A DNA stretch of 64,000 nt from Haberlea rhodopensis (lineage: Eukaryota > Streptophyta > Magnoliopsida > Lamiales > Gesneriaceae): assembly GCA_907163345.1 (NCBI GenBank), contig CAJQUN010000143.1:186001-250000 (forward strand). Direction: 5' to 3'. A model generated the notes under the pieces. That model was not told the origin of the DNA and did not search any database. It saw only the letters and a list, made by a program, of their open reading frames with translations. Both the position numbers and the translations under genes were made by a program. Within the stretch, counting starts at the first letter, position 1. Each line of letters opens with the position of its first letter. Shown here one piece after another: positions 32,916 through 45,274 of this stretch.

Positions 32916-35900
32916 AGTGGTTGCTCATTGGGGCTGTTAAGGGCCTAAGAAGTTATTGATAGCACATACTTATGCATGATGGCATTAATGTTGTATGACA
33001 CAACTAGTTGTTTATGTGCTTTTTCTGATATGAAAAGTGGTGTTGCTAATCAGTGTGATTGCAGGAATCGTGTGCGACGCGATATGATGACATTAGTGGT
33101 AATGTCTGGCACTCCGTATGTTACGTGCCAAGGAATCTGATTATTGTGAGAGAATCAGGTAAAGGGATATTTCCGAGGTAACATGTCTTGGTATACGTAT
33201 TGACTTGCAAGTGGTTGCAAATATGCATTGGATGTGTGATGCATAGCGTATATGGCTATTGTTGCTAACCATGATGGTTGCAGGTTACAGGAAATATGGA
33301 GTATAAAAAGGAATGATGATTATACATTCCAGGAGTCTTACTTATCACAGTGAGAATTTTTATACTTATGTTTATACCGCTAAATGTGGAGCGGGAGGGG
33401 GGAGGCTCGCTTGCACATTGAGGCGGGGTATACCATACGAAGCGAGGATGAGATACCGCTTGTATGAAGAAGCGAGGATGAGATGCCGCTTGTTAGGATG
33501 ATGATTCATTCCTTTCTGATGACACGGATGATAGCGGTGATGTATTCCGCTGTGTCGAGGATGATGATTCATTCCTTTGTGATGACACGGATGATAGCGG
33601 TGATGTGTCCCGCTGTGTCGATTTTATTCATTCCATTGTGATGACACGGATGATAGCGGTGATGTGTCCCGCTGTGTCGATTATATTCATTCCTTTGTGA
33701 TGACACGGATGATAGCGGTGATGTGTCCCGTTGTGTCGATTATATTCATTTCATTGTGATGACACGGATGATAGCGGTGATGTGTCCCGCTGTGTCGATT
33801 TATATTGATAGCGATGGTTCATTCCGCTATATTGATTGGCGATGGTTCATTCCGCCAGGTGTATTGATAGCGATGGTTCATTCCGCTATATTGATTGGCG
33901 ATGGTTCATTCCGCCAGATGTATTGATAGCGATGGTTCATTCCGCTATATTGATTGGCGATGGTTTATACCGCCGGGTACTGATAGCGATGCCTATTTTC
34001 GCTATTATGTGGACGATGATTCATGCTCAGGTGTATAGCGAGGTTTCATGCCACTTATTATATGACGAGGTATCATGCCGTCGATTCTATAGCGAGGGAT
34101 TGTGCCGCTATGTACTCAGCACAGGATTTTGCCGCCTTCGAGCGATGGGTGCTGATTACACACTATTATTGAGCGACGGAGATAGATATACCGCTATATT
34201 GTTAGCGATGAGGAATGAGATATTGCTATTCTGTTAGCTTTATTGCAGCTGGCATGCGTAGATATACATGTTTTATTATGCCTATTTTACTAGCATGATG
34301 GTGGATGACATGTATCGTCACTAGTTGACAATGCCTTAGATGCCATGAGTTGGCATGTATCGTCACGGGATGACGATGACGATGGTGTAGGAGATGTCTT
34401 ATTAGACATGCATCATCGTTACGATGATCGATGCGTTGAGTATACGTATTCAGTGGTATGCCTTGGGTGCCAGTACCGAGCACAAGGTGGTGTGTGCGGC
34501 ACCGATTGACGTGACTCTTATACCGAGCGGGTTGCTCGAGGAATGGATGGTTGCGCTGTATATGTGATTGTACCGCAGCTTACGTTTGGGGTGATCATAT
34601 TACGAGTGGTGATACCCTTGAGGTATGCTCGTTGGAATGGCTTTTCGCCATGTGATTTGATGACAGGAGTAATCATGGAGGAAATTACTCGCTTTCTGTC
34701 GATGTGACATGTGGTGGACATGGTCACACCACCCTTGAGGGTGTTGGATGGGTCCTAAGGGAGTAGGATCAGGTTTTGTTACGTACATAGGGACATTGGA
34801 GTGTCCAGGGTGTATCGGCATTAGAGGAACGTTGGGTGCAGACCCACTACTCTATTGATTTTCTTCCCACGGTATGGTGTGCCGTACGGAAACGTCCGTC
34901 TTGTTGGTAGGTTTGAGGTAAACCTAAAGAGGCAGAGACTAGGTTGTCTGCCGCGTGTGTGTAGCACCATGATGGGCTTGCTAGAACCGTCATACTGCTC
35001 GTTGGAACCAAGTTTGACAAATCGTAAGGTGATACGATGGGGTTTGTGGTGGACTCTAGTAGTCACCATGTCATTTGAGGTTGAGGCTGAGGTTGTGCAT
35101 GCCTCACTGAAACGTGTATACGTTTATATTTAATCTTGGTGAGACTTGTCTGGGACAGCTCATGATGTTGGAGTACCAACAAGAGAGTCATCAGGTCGTT
35201 ATTGACTCAATCTAAGGGAAACAGTGTATTTGGGATACAATGGGTGTTATTGTATCCAGTTTTCCGAACGGTGGTTCGAGACTAGTGGATCTCGAGTTCG
35301 ATGGCACTTCCCTTGTGAGGAAGGAGGTAGTATTATACCTATTTGGGAATCTTGAAAGATTCGGTAAGTTGGTGCATGTGGTGTTGATTTTGAGAATCAC
35401 GCCGTGTTATTAATCGTCGACTTTCATTCTCCATTGGATGGGAATGACTTAGAATTGACGGTTGTGTTTGGGGCTTAGGTGTATGTTGCAGATACCCGAG
35501 CATAGTGCATTGAGTATGCATGAGGTGTTCGTGCTTAGGCAGGTATACCGATGAGTATACGGATGCCAGTTATTGATTTCCTTTTGTCTAGCATAGAGTT
35601 ATGCTATTTTTTTTAGGATGGTTAAATCTCTGATGAGAGATATGGAAAACCTTGAGATTGGAAATCTACATGGCACGATGATTATGAGGAATAATCGTGA
35701 AGTTAGTTGACTTCCCTTGAGGAGGAATTATCTTGTGTGGGTTAAGGTATTTCCTTGTTGGTATTTTCTTTCGAGTTTTCGATAGCCTTCCCAAGTTTGG
35801 ATTGTTAAATCCTAGGATTATCAAGGGATGGCAGGAATCTTTTTTGGATTTGTTGGGTGTCGCGGACGACCCAAGTGATGAGGATGCAATGGGTTTATTG

Positions 35901-36664
35901 CATGTCCTTTCAGAAATTGAAACTCTGTGGAGTCTCGATTGTTTATTTTTGACCAGGATGTGGCTCTTGGGATATCCGGAGGTGAACATCTTGTGAGATG
36001 TCTTTTGTGTGGATCGGGGACCGTGAGTTGCCCGATTCGAGTTGCAGAGGATGCAACTGCTCCTTGGATGGAGGTGGTCTGTTTAGTGGGGACCAGGTCT
36101 GGTATGGATATACCGTGAAATGCTAGTGTTTTCCTCGTAACGATGTATGTTAGACATCGTGAGTCTTGATAGAGATGTCATGGAATGATATCTACGATAG
36201 AATCAGGAGCGATTCGAATCCTTACAGTTTCAGTTGACTAACTGCTTTTGGATTATTAGCGTTGAGCTGTGCTGACGCTCTTTGACGTTATGATGGATTT
36301 GGAAGTCTATTCCACTCCAGAGTTTGACACGAGGTCGACGTTTTTCACGGTTGAGGTGTCATTCAGGTTGCGTTCTTACTAGTCGTGTTAGAACTAAGGT
36401 GACTGTCCGATCTACAGTCGTAAGTATCGGTTGTGTTGCAGTCATGAGGGACTGACTTTTGGGATGACCCGCATCGTGGTACGTTTTACCTCTTGGGTGA
36501 TATGTTGGTATTGGTAAGTCGCCTTGTTTCAGAGTTGGTGCGAGGTAGGTACCCTTGCGTTTATTTATACGATTCTGATATGGTCGAGGTTCTGGCTTCA
36601 TGTTGTTGTGTAGCCTGGGTGTTATGTGATACACCAGTGCTAATTTCGAGGACGAAATTCTTTT
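32916..36664 (+). other. Non-coding interior of LARD E
   Basis: No retroviral domain is visible and frames are short. An acceptor-like gtgattgcag ends at 33064, about 160 bases after the primer site, where the coding elements have their gag-proximal acceptor. The array described next follows, then about 2.4 kb of apparently unique sequence. Parts of that, such as 34690-34750, match D. Confidence 0.8.
33440..34215 (+). repeat. Periodic AGCGATGG/CCGC array in E
   Basis: Two tandem series occur. The first has gatgacacggatgatagcgg at about 33518, 33578, 33640, 33699 and 33758 (about 60 bp). The second has tagcgatggttcattccgct at 33809, 33868 and 33927 (59 bp), alternating with ggcgatggttcattccgcc. 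Looser agcgagg...ccgc units continue to about 34215. Confidence 0.88.
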
Positions 36665-36676
36665 AGTGGGGGATAT
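36665..36676 (+). other. Polypurine tract of E
   Basis: agtgggggatat lies next to the 3' LTR and follows tttcgaggacgaaattc, a context typical of Tekay/Del-like gypsy elements. Confidence 0.85.
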
Positions 36677-39191
36677 TGTGATGACCAGGGATTATAGGTG
36701 TTAATCCCGTAGTGTTAATAATCCCTAAAGTGGTTTTACGTGGCGATTTGGAATTTAATCGAGGAGTTGGACTCGTTTAATTGGGTAGTTGGGATCGTTG
36801 GATCCAGAGGTTGAGATTGTATTCACATTACGGTGTAAAACCTAAGAGTTGGGTGTTTGATGTGTCTCGGGATCTCGGGTGCTGTGTGAGCACCGGTAGG
36901 GGGTTTTGGAGTTAGAGAGAGAGTTTTTGAAAACAGATGATTTTTAAGGAATCATGATGTATTTGTGGGGCTATTAATTTTTCGGGGTATTTTTGCTATA
37001 AATACCATTTAAACCCAAAATTTTAGAAATAATATCAATTTCAGCCTCAAATTCCTCTCTCTCTCTCCCCGCATGCGATTCCTGTCGCCCCCTGCACCCC
37101 CGCGACTTTCGGCGCTTCGCCCGCCGCCGACGGCCGCCGTTCGGCGCGTCCGACCTACCCACGGCTTCGTCTCGTCCAGGCGCTCATTTCCCCTCCGTCA
37201 ATTTGAAGTTTCATCGCGATTTGAAGTCGAATTTTACAGAAGTGCGCCGATCCCCAATTTCTAGGGTTCTTCGATTTTGGTCCGATTTCTTCCGATTTTC
37301 GATTGGGTAACCTCCTTACCTCTTTTTCGTCATTTTCGTGTATTTCCCTGCCATTATTGTGTTCGAATTTGATGAATAATAAGGGTTCGAATTTAAGGGT
37401 TTGTTTGGGTTCGAATTTAAGGGGGTTAAGTTCGAAAATTGAAGGTTTTTGGCAAGGGGTGTTGATTCTTGCTTGGATAGCTTAATTCACATTTTAGATG
37501 AATTATGGTATTTAATTGGGTTCGAAATTGTGAGATTCGGGTTCGATTTTTGTAGGGTATTCTTGAACAAATTTCGATATTGTCTCATTTATTTCCCTCC
37601 CTGTATGTACCCTGCCCCGGGTCTTTTAAAAGGTTAATTGTCGTGTGTTGACAATATTTTGAGGGATATGGGTGTGCTTGAGCATGTGTTGCATGTTCGT
37701 AAATAATTGTGAATTATTTATCGTGTTAGCACATCATTCCTCGGGGCATGGAACTCGAGCAAGGTTTGGCTCGGACTTCGGAGATTTAAGGTACGTGCGA
37801 CGTACGAGCATTACTACATATTAGAGCATTTGTGAATGCATAATGTATTTTGATTTTATTGAATAATCGTGCACGAGGATTATTTATATGTGTTGCATGA
37901 GGATTATTTATATGTGTTGAGAAGCTATGAAGCGACCTAATCTTGATATCGCCGTCAGGGGCGCACGTGACACTAGAGTAGTGTAACTCTCATAAGTTAT
38001 ATGGGGTACCTGATGTATATGACTATTGTAGGGCATTTGAGATGCCTGGGCATTTGAGATGCCTGAGAATGATCGTGGGATCATGTTTTCATTATAAGAC
38101 ATTTGAGATGTCTAGGTATAATGGAAAATTGGTAAAATAAATGCTAGGCATTTAATTTATTTATGATTAATAGCGAGGCTATGAAATCAGTGTTAGATAT
38201 TGAGATATCTACTTTTGCATGAATGATGAACTTGGAATCATAATTATTGATATTCGAGAACTAGGCATGCAATGGGTTAAATCAATGTGTTGATTTACTG
38301 ATTTATGAGATTTGATGAGTTTGATGATTGTGAGAACAGGGACAGTACACGGAATCCCGGATGAGGATGTTGCCATCCAGGGAGTATCATTTAAAATTTA
38401 TTAATATTTACTTGTGTTGTAAATTATGAATTTCATTATTGTGATTATGAGATTTTGTGTATTGGTATGCTCACCCCGTTGGGGGCTGTCTCTGTTGGGG
38501 CAGGTGAACATGTGCATCGATGGCTGTGGAGCTGAGCTCGAGCTGTTGATTGGATGTACTCACAGGATCGTGGTACCAGGGCTTGATGGAGCACGGTATC
38601 GTATAGAGTACTTATATACACCCGAGGTTTATATACACATTTATGATGCTCGCATGTGAGCACGGACATTCTTGTATATGGGTTGTATATAAAGGCATGA
38701 GCCTTCCTCTCTTTCATTACATGTTGCATGCAATTGTGGTAGAATTGCTAATGATATGAGAGTCGTTAGTGTATTATGTGGGTGTTGAGACCCATTTATG
38801 TCGTCATATGTGTGGTGTCTTCCCTGGCTGGGAATTTACTTGGTATTACTGCTTTCTGATGAGTATTATGTTTTCCCTGGCCGGGAATTATGTTATGTGT
38901 TGTGCTTCTATTTCGGGATAGCTCTATTTATGGGGAGACTCTGCCCAAATTTTTATAAAAGTCCACAATGTGAAAAGTGGCAAAAAGGGATGATATTGGG
39001 CGAACTTTGTGAGTCTATTTCGTTGTTAGACTGATGACCTTATAACATTGAGTGTTAAAGGAATTTTTTTTTTGTAATTGCCATGCAATGATAAAGTATC
39101 ATCTGAGCTTCCGATTGACTTTTATTGAAAGCATGTGCCACACATAGTGGTTAATACACTAATCAAGGATTAAGGGCTTGGGGTCCTTACA
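36677..39191 (+). repeat. 3' LTR of E (2515 bp)
   Basis: Nearly identical to 30389-32899. Differences include a 6-bp indel near 38505 (aacatgtgcatcgatgg versus agcatcgatgg) and C/T changes in the CpG-rich leader. Confidence 0.92.
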
Positions 39192-39196
39192 TGTAC

Positions 39197-39720
39197 TGCT
39201 TGTCTGCTCTTGCTGAACCTTTAGAGAATATCAGTGAGATGATAATTCTTTTTGCATTGAGGTGTTTCTCTTTGTTTGATTAGATAGTTCAGCTAACCTC
39301 TTCATTCTTCACTTGGGTGTATTTATAGACTCCTTGATCTTTAACGGCAACTTGTCTATATTTGGAAGGGATCCACTTTCTGTTACCATTCCATATTCTG
39401 ATTGTCTTCTTTCCTATTTTGTTTAGCAAAGACTCTTTTATTCTAACGCTAATGGTGGCGGAGATATAGCAGGGTGCGCCGCTCTGTTGTACCTTTGTCA
39501 GAATAGGTTGTACTTGTTTTGTCTTGTTGCTTTGTGCTCTTGCTGGATGGTTAGACTTCTGCTGGCTTTCTTCGTTCAACTGGTCATTCATTCTTCTGTA
39601 ACCAGTAGATGACTTTGTTCAATATATGACTATCAAGTAGATGCTTATCCAGTTGGTGTCCATCCAGTATGTGTCCATCCAGTAGGTGTCCATCCAGTTG
39701 ATGTCCATCCGGTTGGTGTC
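39197..39720 (+). repeat. Copia-like solo LTR, segment 2
   Basis: This resumes the LTR after E and ends inside a 15-bp minisatellite at the F insertion site. No gene is seen. Confidence 0.7.
39640..39720 (+). repeat. 15-bp minisatellite, left part
   Basis: About five units of the type gtccatccagttgat. The series is split by F and continues at 52325. Confidence 0.85.
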
Positions 39721-40455
39721 TGTGATGCCCCGAAATTGATTATATGCAATTTTGGCTTTAATGATGGTTATATGATGAATTATGTTGGTAACTGATTTAT
39801 GTGATGGGTAATGAAGTGTTAACATGATTTAATTATATTGATTGTCAATTATGAGGAAAGCATGATTTTAGTGGAAGTTTAATGCATTTTTGTAAATGCT
39901 TTTAAAATACCATGTTGGGGTGTTTTATACATCATGTTAATTGATGGGGTACAATTTTTATTAACCCATATACCCCCACTATACCCTTTACCCCACTACC
40001 TTTATTCAATTTACCCTTTCCCCTCTAAAATCCCCAATTCATTCCCAAAACCCTTCCCATTTACCATTTTTGAAATTCTTCAAAGGAGGAAGGAGGAAGC
40101 TCCACAAAATCTTTGTTTTTGAGATCTTGGTTAAGATTTGGAGTCTTCAAGAGGTATGGAACCCTTCCTAAAGTTTTTATGATGTTTGGTGTTGAAATGG
40201 GTTAGTTTTTGATGATTTATGTGGGTTTGTTTTGGGTATGTGTTATTTATGGTTGGGGTATGATTTTTGAGGTGTTTTATGTGGGTTTGTTTTGGGTATG
40301 TGTTATTTATGGTTGGGGTATGATTTTTGAGGTGTTTTATTTGGGTTTTAGTGAGTTTTGATGATGTTGAGATGGTAGGAAAGTTTTGGTTTGAATGGTG
40401 TGGGGTGAAGCTTTGAAAATGCACGAAAATGGTGAGAAATTGCGCACCGGCAGGT

Positions 40456-40605
40456 GGCGATCGATCGCCTGAAATGAGGCGATCGATCGCCGAAGGCCAG
40501 TAGCCATTTCGCGTAGCAGGCGATCGATCTCCTCAAATGAAGCGATCGATCGCCGTAAGGCAAAAAAGTGAGGCGATCGATCGCCTCGTGTAGCGATCGA
40601 TCGCC
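40456..40605. repeat. Palindrome array in F 5' LTR
   Basis: Five perfect CGATCGATCG copies and one degenerate (gcgatcgatctc). Confidence 0.95.
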
Positions 40606-40828
40606 GCTGCTTAAAAAGTGGAAAATGATGAATTTTGATGAATTTTTGGTATTTGGCTATTATTTAGCATCTAATATTGATTTGTATGGTTGTGTAGAAC
40701 CATCCCAGGTACCGACCACATCAAGGAGATAGAGTTCTCCAACTTCTCCACTTTTGGAAATTAAGGTACGTAAGAAACGTACGGGCATCGGATGGTAAAC
40801 CATACTCCTACATATGATGTTTAAGTAA

Positions 40829-41045
40829 GTTTATGATATGATGTTTATGATGATGATTATGATAAGTAAGTTTATGATGATGATGTTTATGATGATGGTT
40901 ATGATAAGTAAGTTTATGATGATGATGTTTATGATGATGGTTATGATAAGTAAGTTTATGATGATGATGTTTATGATGATGGTTATGATAAGTAAGTTTA
41001 TGATGATGCTGTTTATGATGATGATTGTGATAAGTAAGTTTATGA
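40829..41045 (+). repeat. 42-bp tandem array in F 5' LTR
   Basis: Units of tttatgatgatgatg plus a gttatgataagtaag end repeat with a period of exactly 42 bp (taag ends at 40870, 40912, 40954, 40996). The M-rich and H-rich frames here are translations of the repeat. Confidence 0.93.
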
Positions 41046-41657
41046 CGATGTTTTATACGATGTTTATGATATGGTAAGATGCCATACGATAGGGTAAGAT
41101 GCCCATATGGTAAGATGTCATACGATAGGGTAAGCTGCCCACAGGGTAAGATGCCCATATGGCAAGATGCCATACGATGTTCACGATATGGTAAGATGAC
41201 ATACGATAGGGTAAGATACCCATATGCATGAATATGAGTCAGGGCCAACAAAAAGAAGTTAACGAATAACCAGCAAGTTTACTTAACCAAGATTTCATGC
41301 ATTTACTGTTATGTCTCCTTTTATGATGTTAAGTAAATATGTATATGCTCACGATGTGTTGTCCCTGTAGGTACACTTTTGGACCAGAGTTAAGGGTCGG
41401 GTTGAGACAGTGAGCTAAAGGAGCATGGAAGAAGATAGGATACAGGATTTTTGGGATAGTCTCTACTCTAGGAGTAGTATAATCCTATCGCTTTAACATT
41501 CATTTCGAGAATGTAATTAATTAAGTTTTGAAATTTCATTTTTGGCCTGTAATCTTAATAGCTCAAATCACAACCGGAACCTTAAGACGCTATTAATGCA
41601 TGTTTAGTCCATTATATGTGTTCAAGATGATGTTAAGGTAGGAAGACCCTACATTAG

Positions 41658-41669
41658 TGGTATCAGAGC
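41658..41669 (+). other. Primer binding site of F
   Basis: tggtatcagagc lies four bases after the LTR end. Confidence 0.9.
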
Positions 41670-41859
41670 AGTGGTTAGATAACCCGGGAATGAGTGAAGG
41701 GTAGCCTTAGCAATAAGTTAGCTAGGTGCTCACTTTTAAACATGTTTTGTGTATAAGTTGCATATGAAGTATATGATGTTACACTAACATGTTTTGTTTC
41801 TCTAACGATGTATTATATGAACTACTTTTGGGTATTGTTGGTAACCCTTGTCTTGTAGT

Positions 41860-43292
41860 ATGGCAGCAAATGTAGAAGTGGACGATGCTGTGAGTGTTAA
41901 TGCAAGTGCTGGACGTACGAATCCCCTACCTCCGCCAGCTTTCGGCGAAGAACCGTCTGAACAACAGTTGTTGCCTGGGGAGCTGAGCTTGACTCAATTT
42001 CTTGCATACCGACCTCCGACATTTGAAGGAACTGAGACAGGGGAACAGGCAGAGGAGTGGTTGGAAAGAATAGAGCAAATATTCGTGGCAGCTCCTTGTG
42101 CTAAGACAGCCTGGATCAGACTAGCGGAGTTCCAATTGGCGAAGAAGGCGCTGATGTGGTGGAAGACCACAGTAGTCGAGCAAGAGGCTCAAGGTCATGA
42201 AATTAATTGGAAGTTGTTTAGAACTCGGTTTCTGACCCGCTATTTCTCAGCTGCTGCACGACAGGCCAAGGAAGATGAATTCACTAACCTCAAGCAAGGT
42301 AATATGCCTGTATCAGATTATGCTCTCCAGTAATGTTCCTTGCTCAGATATGTACCTCACATTGCTGCAAGCACTCAAGCGAAGATGAGGAACTTCATGA
42401 AGGGCTTGAGGCCTGAGCTGTATGACAGGGTGATCACTTATGGCCCTGCCTGTTTTGATGATGCAATTTCACGGGCTGAGCTAGCCGAACTAGGAGTTGG
42501 TGCATACCCTGATACCGTACCACCTCCAGCACCCCCTCAGAAATCCACTTCTGATAATTTGAGGCCGAGGGGTGATCAGTTCAAGCCAAGGGGGAATACT
42601 TCGGCTTCAAGATTCAGTGGTAAGAGGCCCGACAATTGTTGGAGAGGAAACCGTAGGGATGATGCCCCGTCAGGAAGAGGACAGCCTCAGGGAGGCAGAT
42701 TTGGGAAGATCCTGTGCTCTATTTGTGGGCAACCACATCTGACAAAAGATTGCGTGGGATGCTATGTTTGTGGCAACAAGGGCCACTTTGCTCGGCAATG
42801 TCCCAACCGAGAGGGACAACAGAACTCTGCGGGGAGGCCTGCAGACAGAGCAGTACAACACAGACCACTTTTTGCACCGAGGCAGTATGGAGGTCAGCCC
42901 ATGGGGCCACCTCAAGGGCAAGTCCATGCATTGACAAGGGAGCAGGCTACAGCAGCTCCGGAGGAGGTTATAGCGGGTATGTGTCTTTTATTTATGCACC
43001 CTGCTTTTATATTGATCGACACAGGTGCATCACACTCTTTCGTGTCGACAAGTTTTGTGGAAAGGCACCACATATGCACTTCTCCGTCGCCCACGCCTCT
43101 TATAGTCTCGACCCCCGCTGGAAGAAGTATGATTACTGATCAGATTGTCTATGATGGACTCATTTATTTTGAGGATAACGAGCTGAGGTCAGATTTGATT
43201 GTTCTGGGGATGTCAGACTTTGACTGCATTGTAGGCATTGACGTTATGAACAGGTATCAGGCAGTTGTGAACTGTGGGAAAGGACTGTCCGA
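41860..43292 (+). pseudogene. F gag-protease part, nonsense and shift
   Basis: The ATG at 41860 follows cttgtcttgtagt. The gag domain is open to a TAA at 42331 (a tyrosine codon in A), and the same frame then continues. Zinc knuckles CSICGQPHLTKDC and CYVCGNKGHFARQC lie near 42715-42800 and protease LIDTGASHSF near 43015. A one-base loss near 43275 shifts the frame just before the G insertion. Confidence 0.92.
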
Positions 43293-45274
43293 TGTGATGC
43301 CCCGAAATTAATTAATTGCTATTAAGGCATTAATTATGTTCATATGATTAATTATGGTGATAATTGATTTATGTGTGAGAATTAAGTATCATGTGGGAAT
43401 GCTTAGTCACAAGGGGGCGTGACCCGGTAGAGCATTTCAGGGTGAATGTCATGCATGTTGGGTATTGGGTGTTTTAAATGGCTTAAATGTGTTGGTGGTT
43501 AACTATTTGGTGTATCATGCATTTAATTGGATTTTTGGCACATTGTAGTGTAATGCTTTTAAAATACCATGTTGGGGTATAAAATACATCATGTTAATTG
43601 TTGGGATACAAGTTTATTAAAAGCTTTTAACCCTTACCCCCACTACCTTATTTCACATTACCATTTTCACTCTATATCCCCAAATCATTTCCCAAACCCT
43701 CTTTTCCCTTCAATCTCGTTTTTGGCTTCAAAGTGGGAAGGAAGTTCTTGCAAAAGCTTCACTCTTGTGATTCTTGGTAAGATTTAAGACCTAGGATGTG
43801 TATGTATCACTCCTTGTTGTTTTTGTAGAGTATGGTTTGGGTTTGGAAGGGTTTTAAAGGGGTTTTGGAATGGGTTTGTTTGGGTTGGTGTGATTTTTGG
43901 TGGGATGTTAGATTTTTGGTGTTTTGATGATGTTTGATGAAGGTTTTTAGTGTTTTTGTGTTTTGAGTTTGTTGGTATAAGTGTTGTGGGAGTTGGGAAG
44001 AAATTTTGGTACAAAAATGGTGAAAATGGCGACTTCTGGTTGTGGCAATCGATCGCTACAAATGCAGCGATCGATCACCGAGAGGCAGTGGGCAAGACGA
44101 GTGTAGGCGATCGATCGCCTCAAATGGCGCGATCGATCGCCGATGACCAGTAGCCATTTTGCGCAACAGGCGATCGATCGCCTCAAATGGAGCGATCGAT
44201 CGCCGCAAGGCAAAAAGTGAGGCGATCGATCGCCTCGTGCAGCGATCGATCGCCGATGTTTAAAATGTGGCAAATGTTGGATTTTGATGAATTTTTGGTA
44301 TTTGGCTATTGTTTAGCTTCTAATGTTGATTTGTATGGTTGTGTAGAACCATCCCAGGTGCCAACGACGTCAAGGAGATAAAGTTATACAACTTCTCCAC
44401 TTTTGAAACTAAGGTACGTACTGAGACGTACGGGCATCGGACGGTAAAACATGTTACACTTTTGATTATGTATATCGTGGATAGTGAGCCCTTATATGTG
44501 ATGGAATATGTGAAATGATAGTGTTATATCGTGATAATGGGATCAACTATTGTGTTTGATTATTGTGTGGAAATTGATGAATGTTCCGGTAGCCATTATC
44601 TCCGAGCGAGGGAGGTACTTGCCGCTGTCATATGAAGCGATGGTAGTATAATATTTGCCGATGTCATGTCTAAGCGAGGTAACATGCCGCTGTCATTGTC
44701 GAAGCGAGGGGTCCTAAAATTCCGCTGTTGTATTGGGACCGGAACATTCACAATTCTAAGTGATTAAGGTGGAATATTGTGATTATAATTGGAACGTGGT
44801 ATCGATCACTATGATGTGAACTAATAATTTTGTGCATGAGTTTATGAAACAGGAACAACAATGAAAATGCGCTAATGTGGTAAATCAGGGAGCATATTTA
44901 TTAATCGTCTCATGCGCTTAATTATATTATTATGTTGAATTGTGTTGAATGGTGATGTATATGCTCATGGTGAGTTGTTCCTGTAGGTACACTTTTGGAC
45001 CAAAGGGGCTGAGGGTCGGGTTGAGGCTGTGAGCTAAAAAGGGCATGAAAGGAGATAGGATACAGGATTTTTTGGATAGTCTCTACTCTAGGAGTAGTAT
45101 AATGCTATCGCTTTAACATTCATTATTGGGAATGTAATTAATTAACTGTTGAAGTTTTATTTTGGCCTGTAATCTTATTAGCTCAAAACTACAACCGGAA
45201 CCCTAAGATATCTTTAATGAATGTTTAGCCTTGTTTACTTACTTATTTCACTGTTAAGGTATAGAGGCCTTACA
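43293..45274 (+). mobile_element. Solo LTR G inside F
   Basis: It runs from tgtgatgccccgaaat to gaggccttaca with no primer site or coding region, so it is a solo LTR of a B/F-like family. Flanks are TCCGA (left) and TCTGA (right). Comparison with J (minus strand near 60215-60230) shows the F sequence lost about 11 bases at the junction. It contains the palindrome array and the dyad gtacgt-actgag-acgtac (44414-44431). Confidence 0.88.
44044..44254. repeat. Palindrome array in solo LTR G
   Basis: Six perfect CGATCGATCG copies and two degenerate ones. Confidence 0.95.

Larger units (their letters stand above)
30389..39191 (+). mobile_element. LARD-like non-autonomous retrotransposon E, young
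   Basis: It has LTRs at 30389-32899 and 36677-39191, a primer site at 32904-32915 and a polypurine tract at 36665-36676. The 3.8 kb interior has no gag or pol. Flanking pentamers are AGTAC (30384-30388) and TGTAC (39192-39196), a one-base mismatch. The LTRs differ by roughly seven substitutions and a few small indels by eye, so the element moved fairly recently although it encodes no enzymes. The interior is homologous to D. Confidence 0.92.
39721..41653 (+). repeat. 5' LTR of F (1933 bp)
   Basis: It runs from tgtgatgccccgaaatt to gaagaccctaca. It contains a 61-bp duplication near 40210-40335 that is single in the 3' LTR, the palindrome array, the dyad gtacgt-aagaa-acgtac (40766-40782), a 42-bp tandem array and gtaagatgcc repeats (41068-41225). 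Confidence 0.92.

Noticed and set aside
40808..41251. Histidine/lysine-rich and methionine-rich frames of 60-160 codons
   Set aside because: They follow the 42-bp tandem repeat and change length with unit number.
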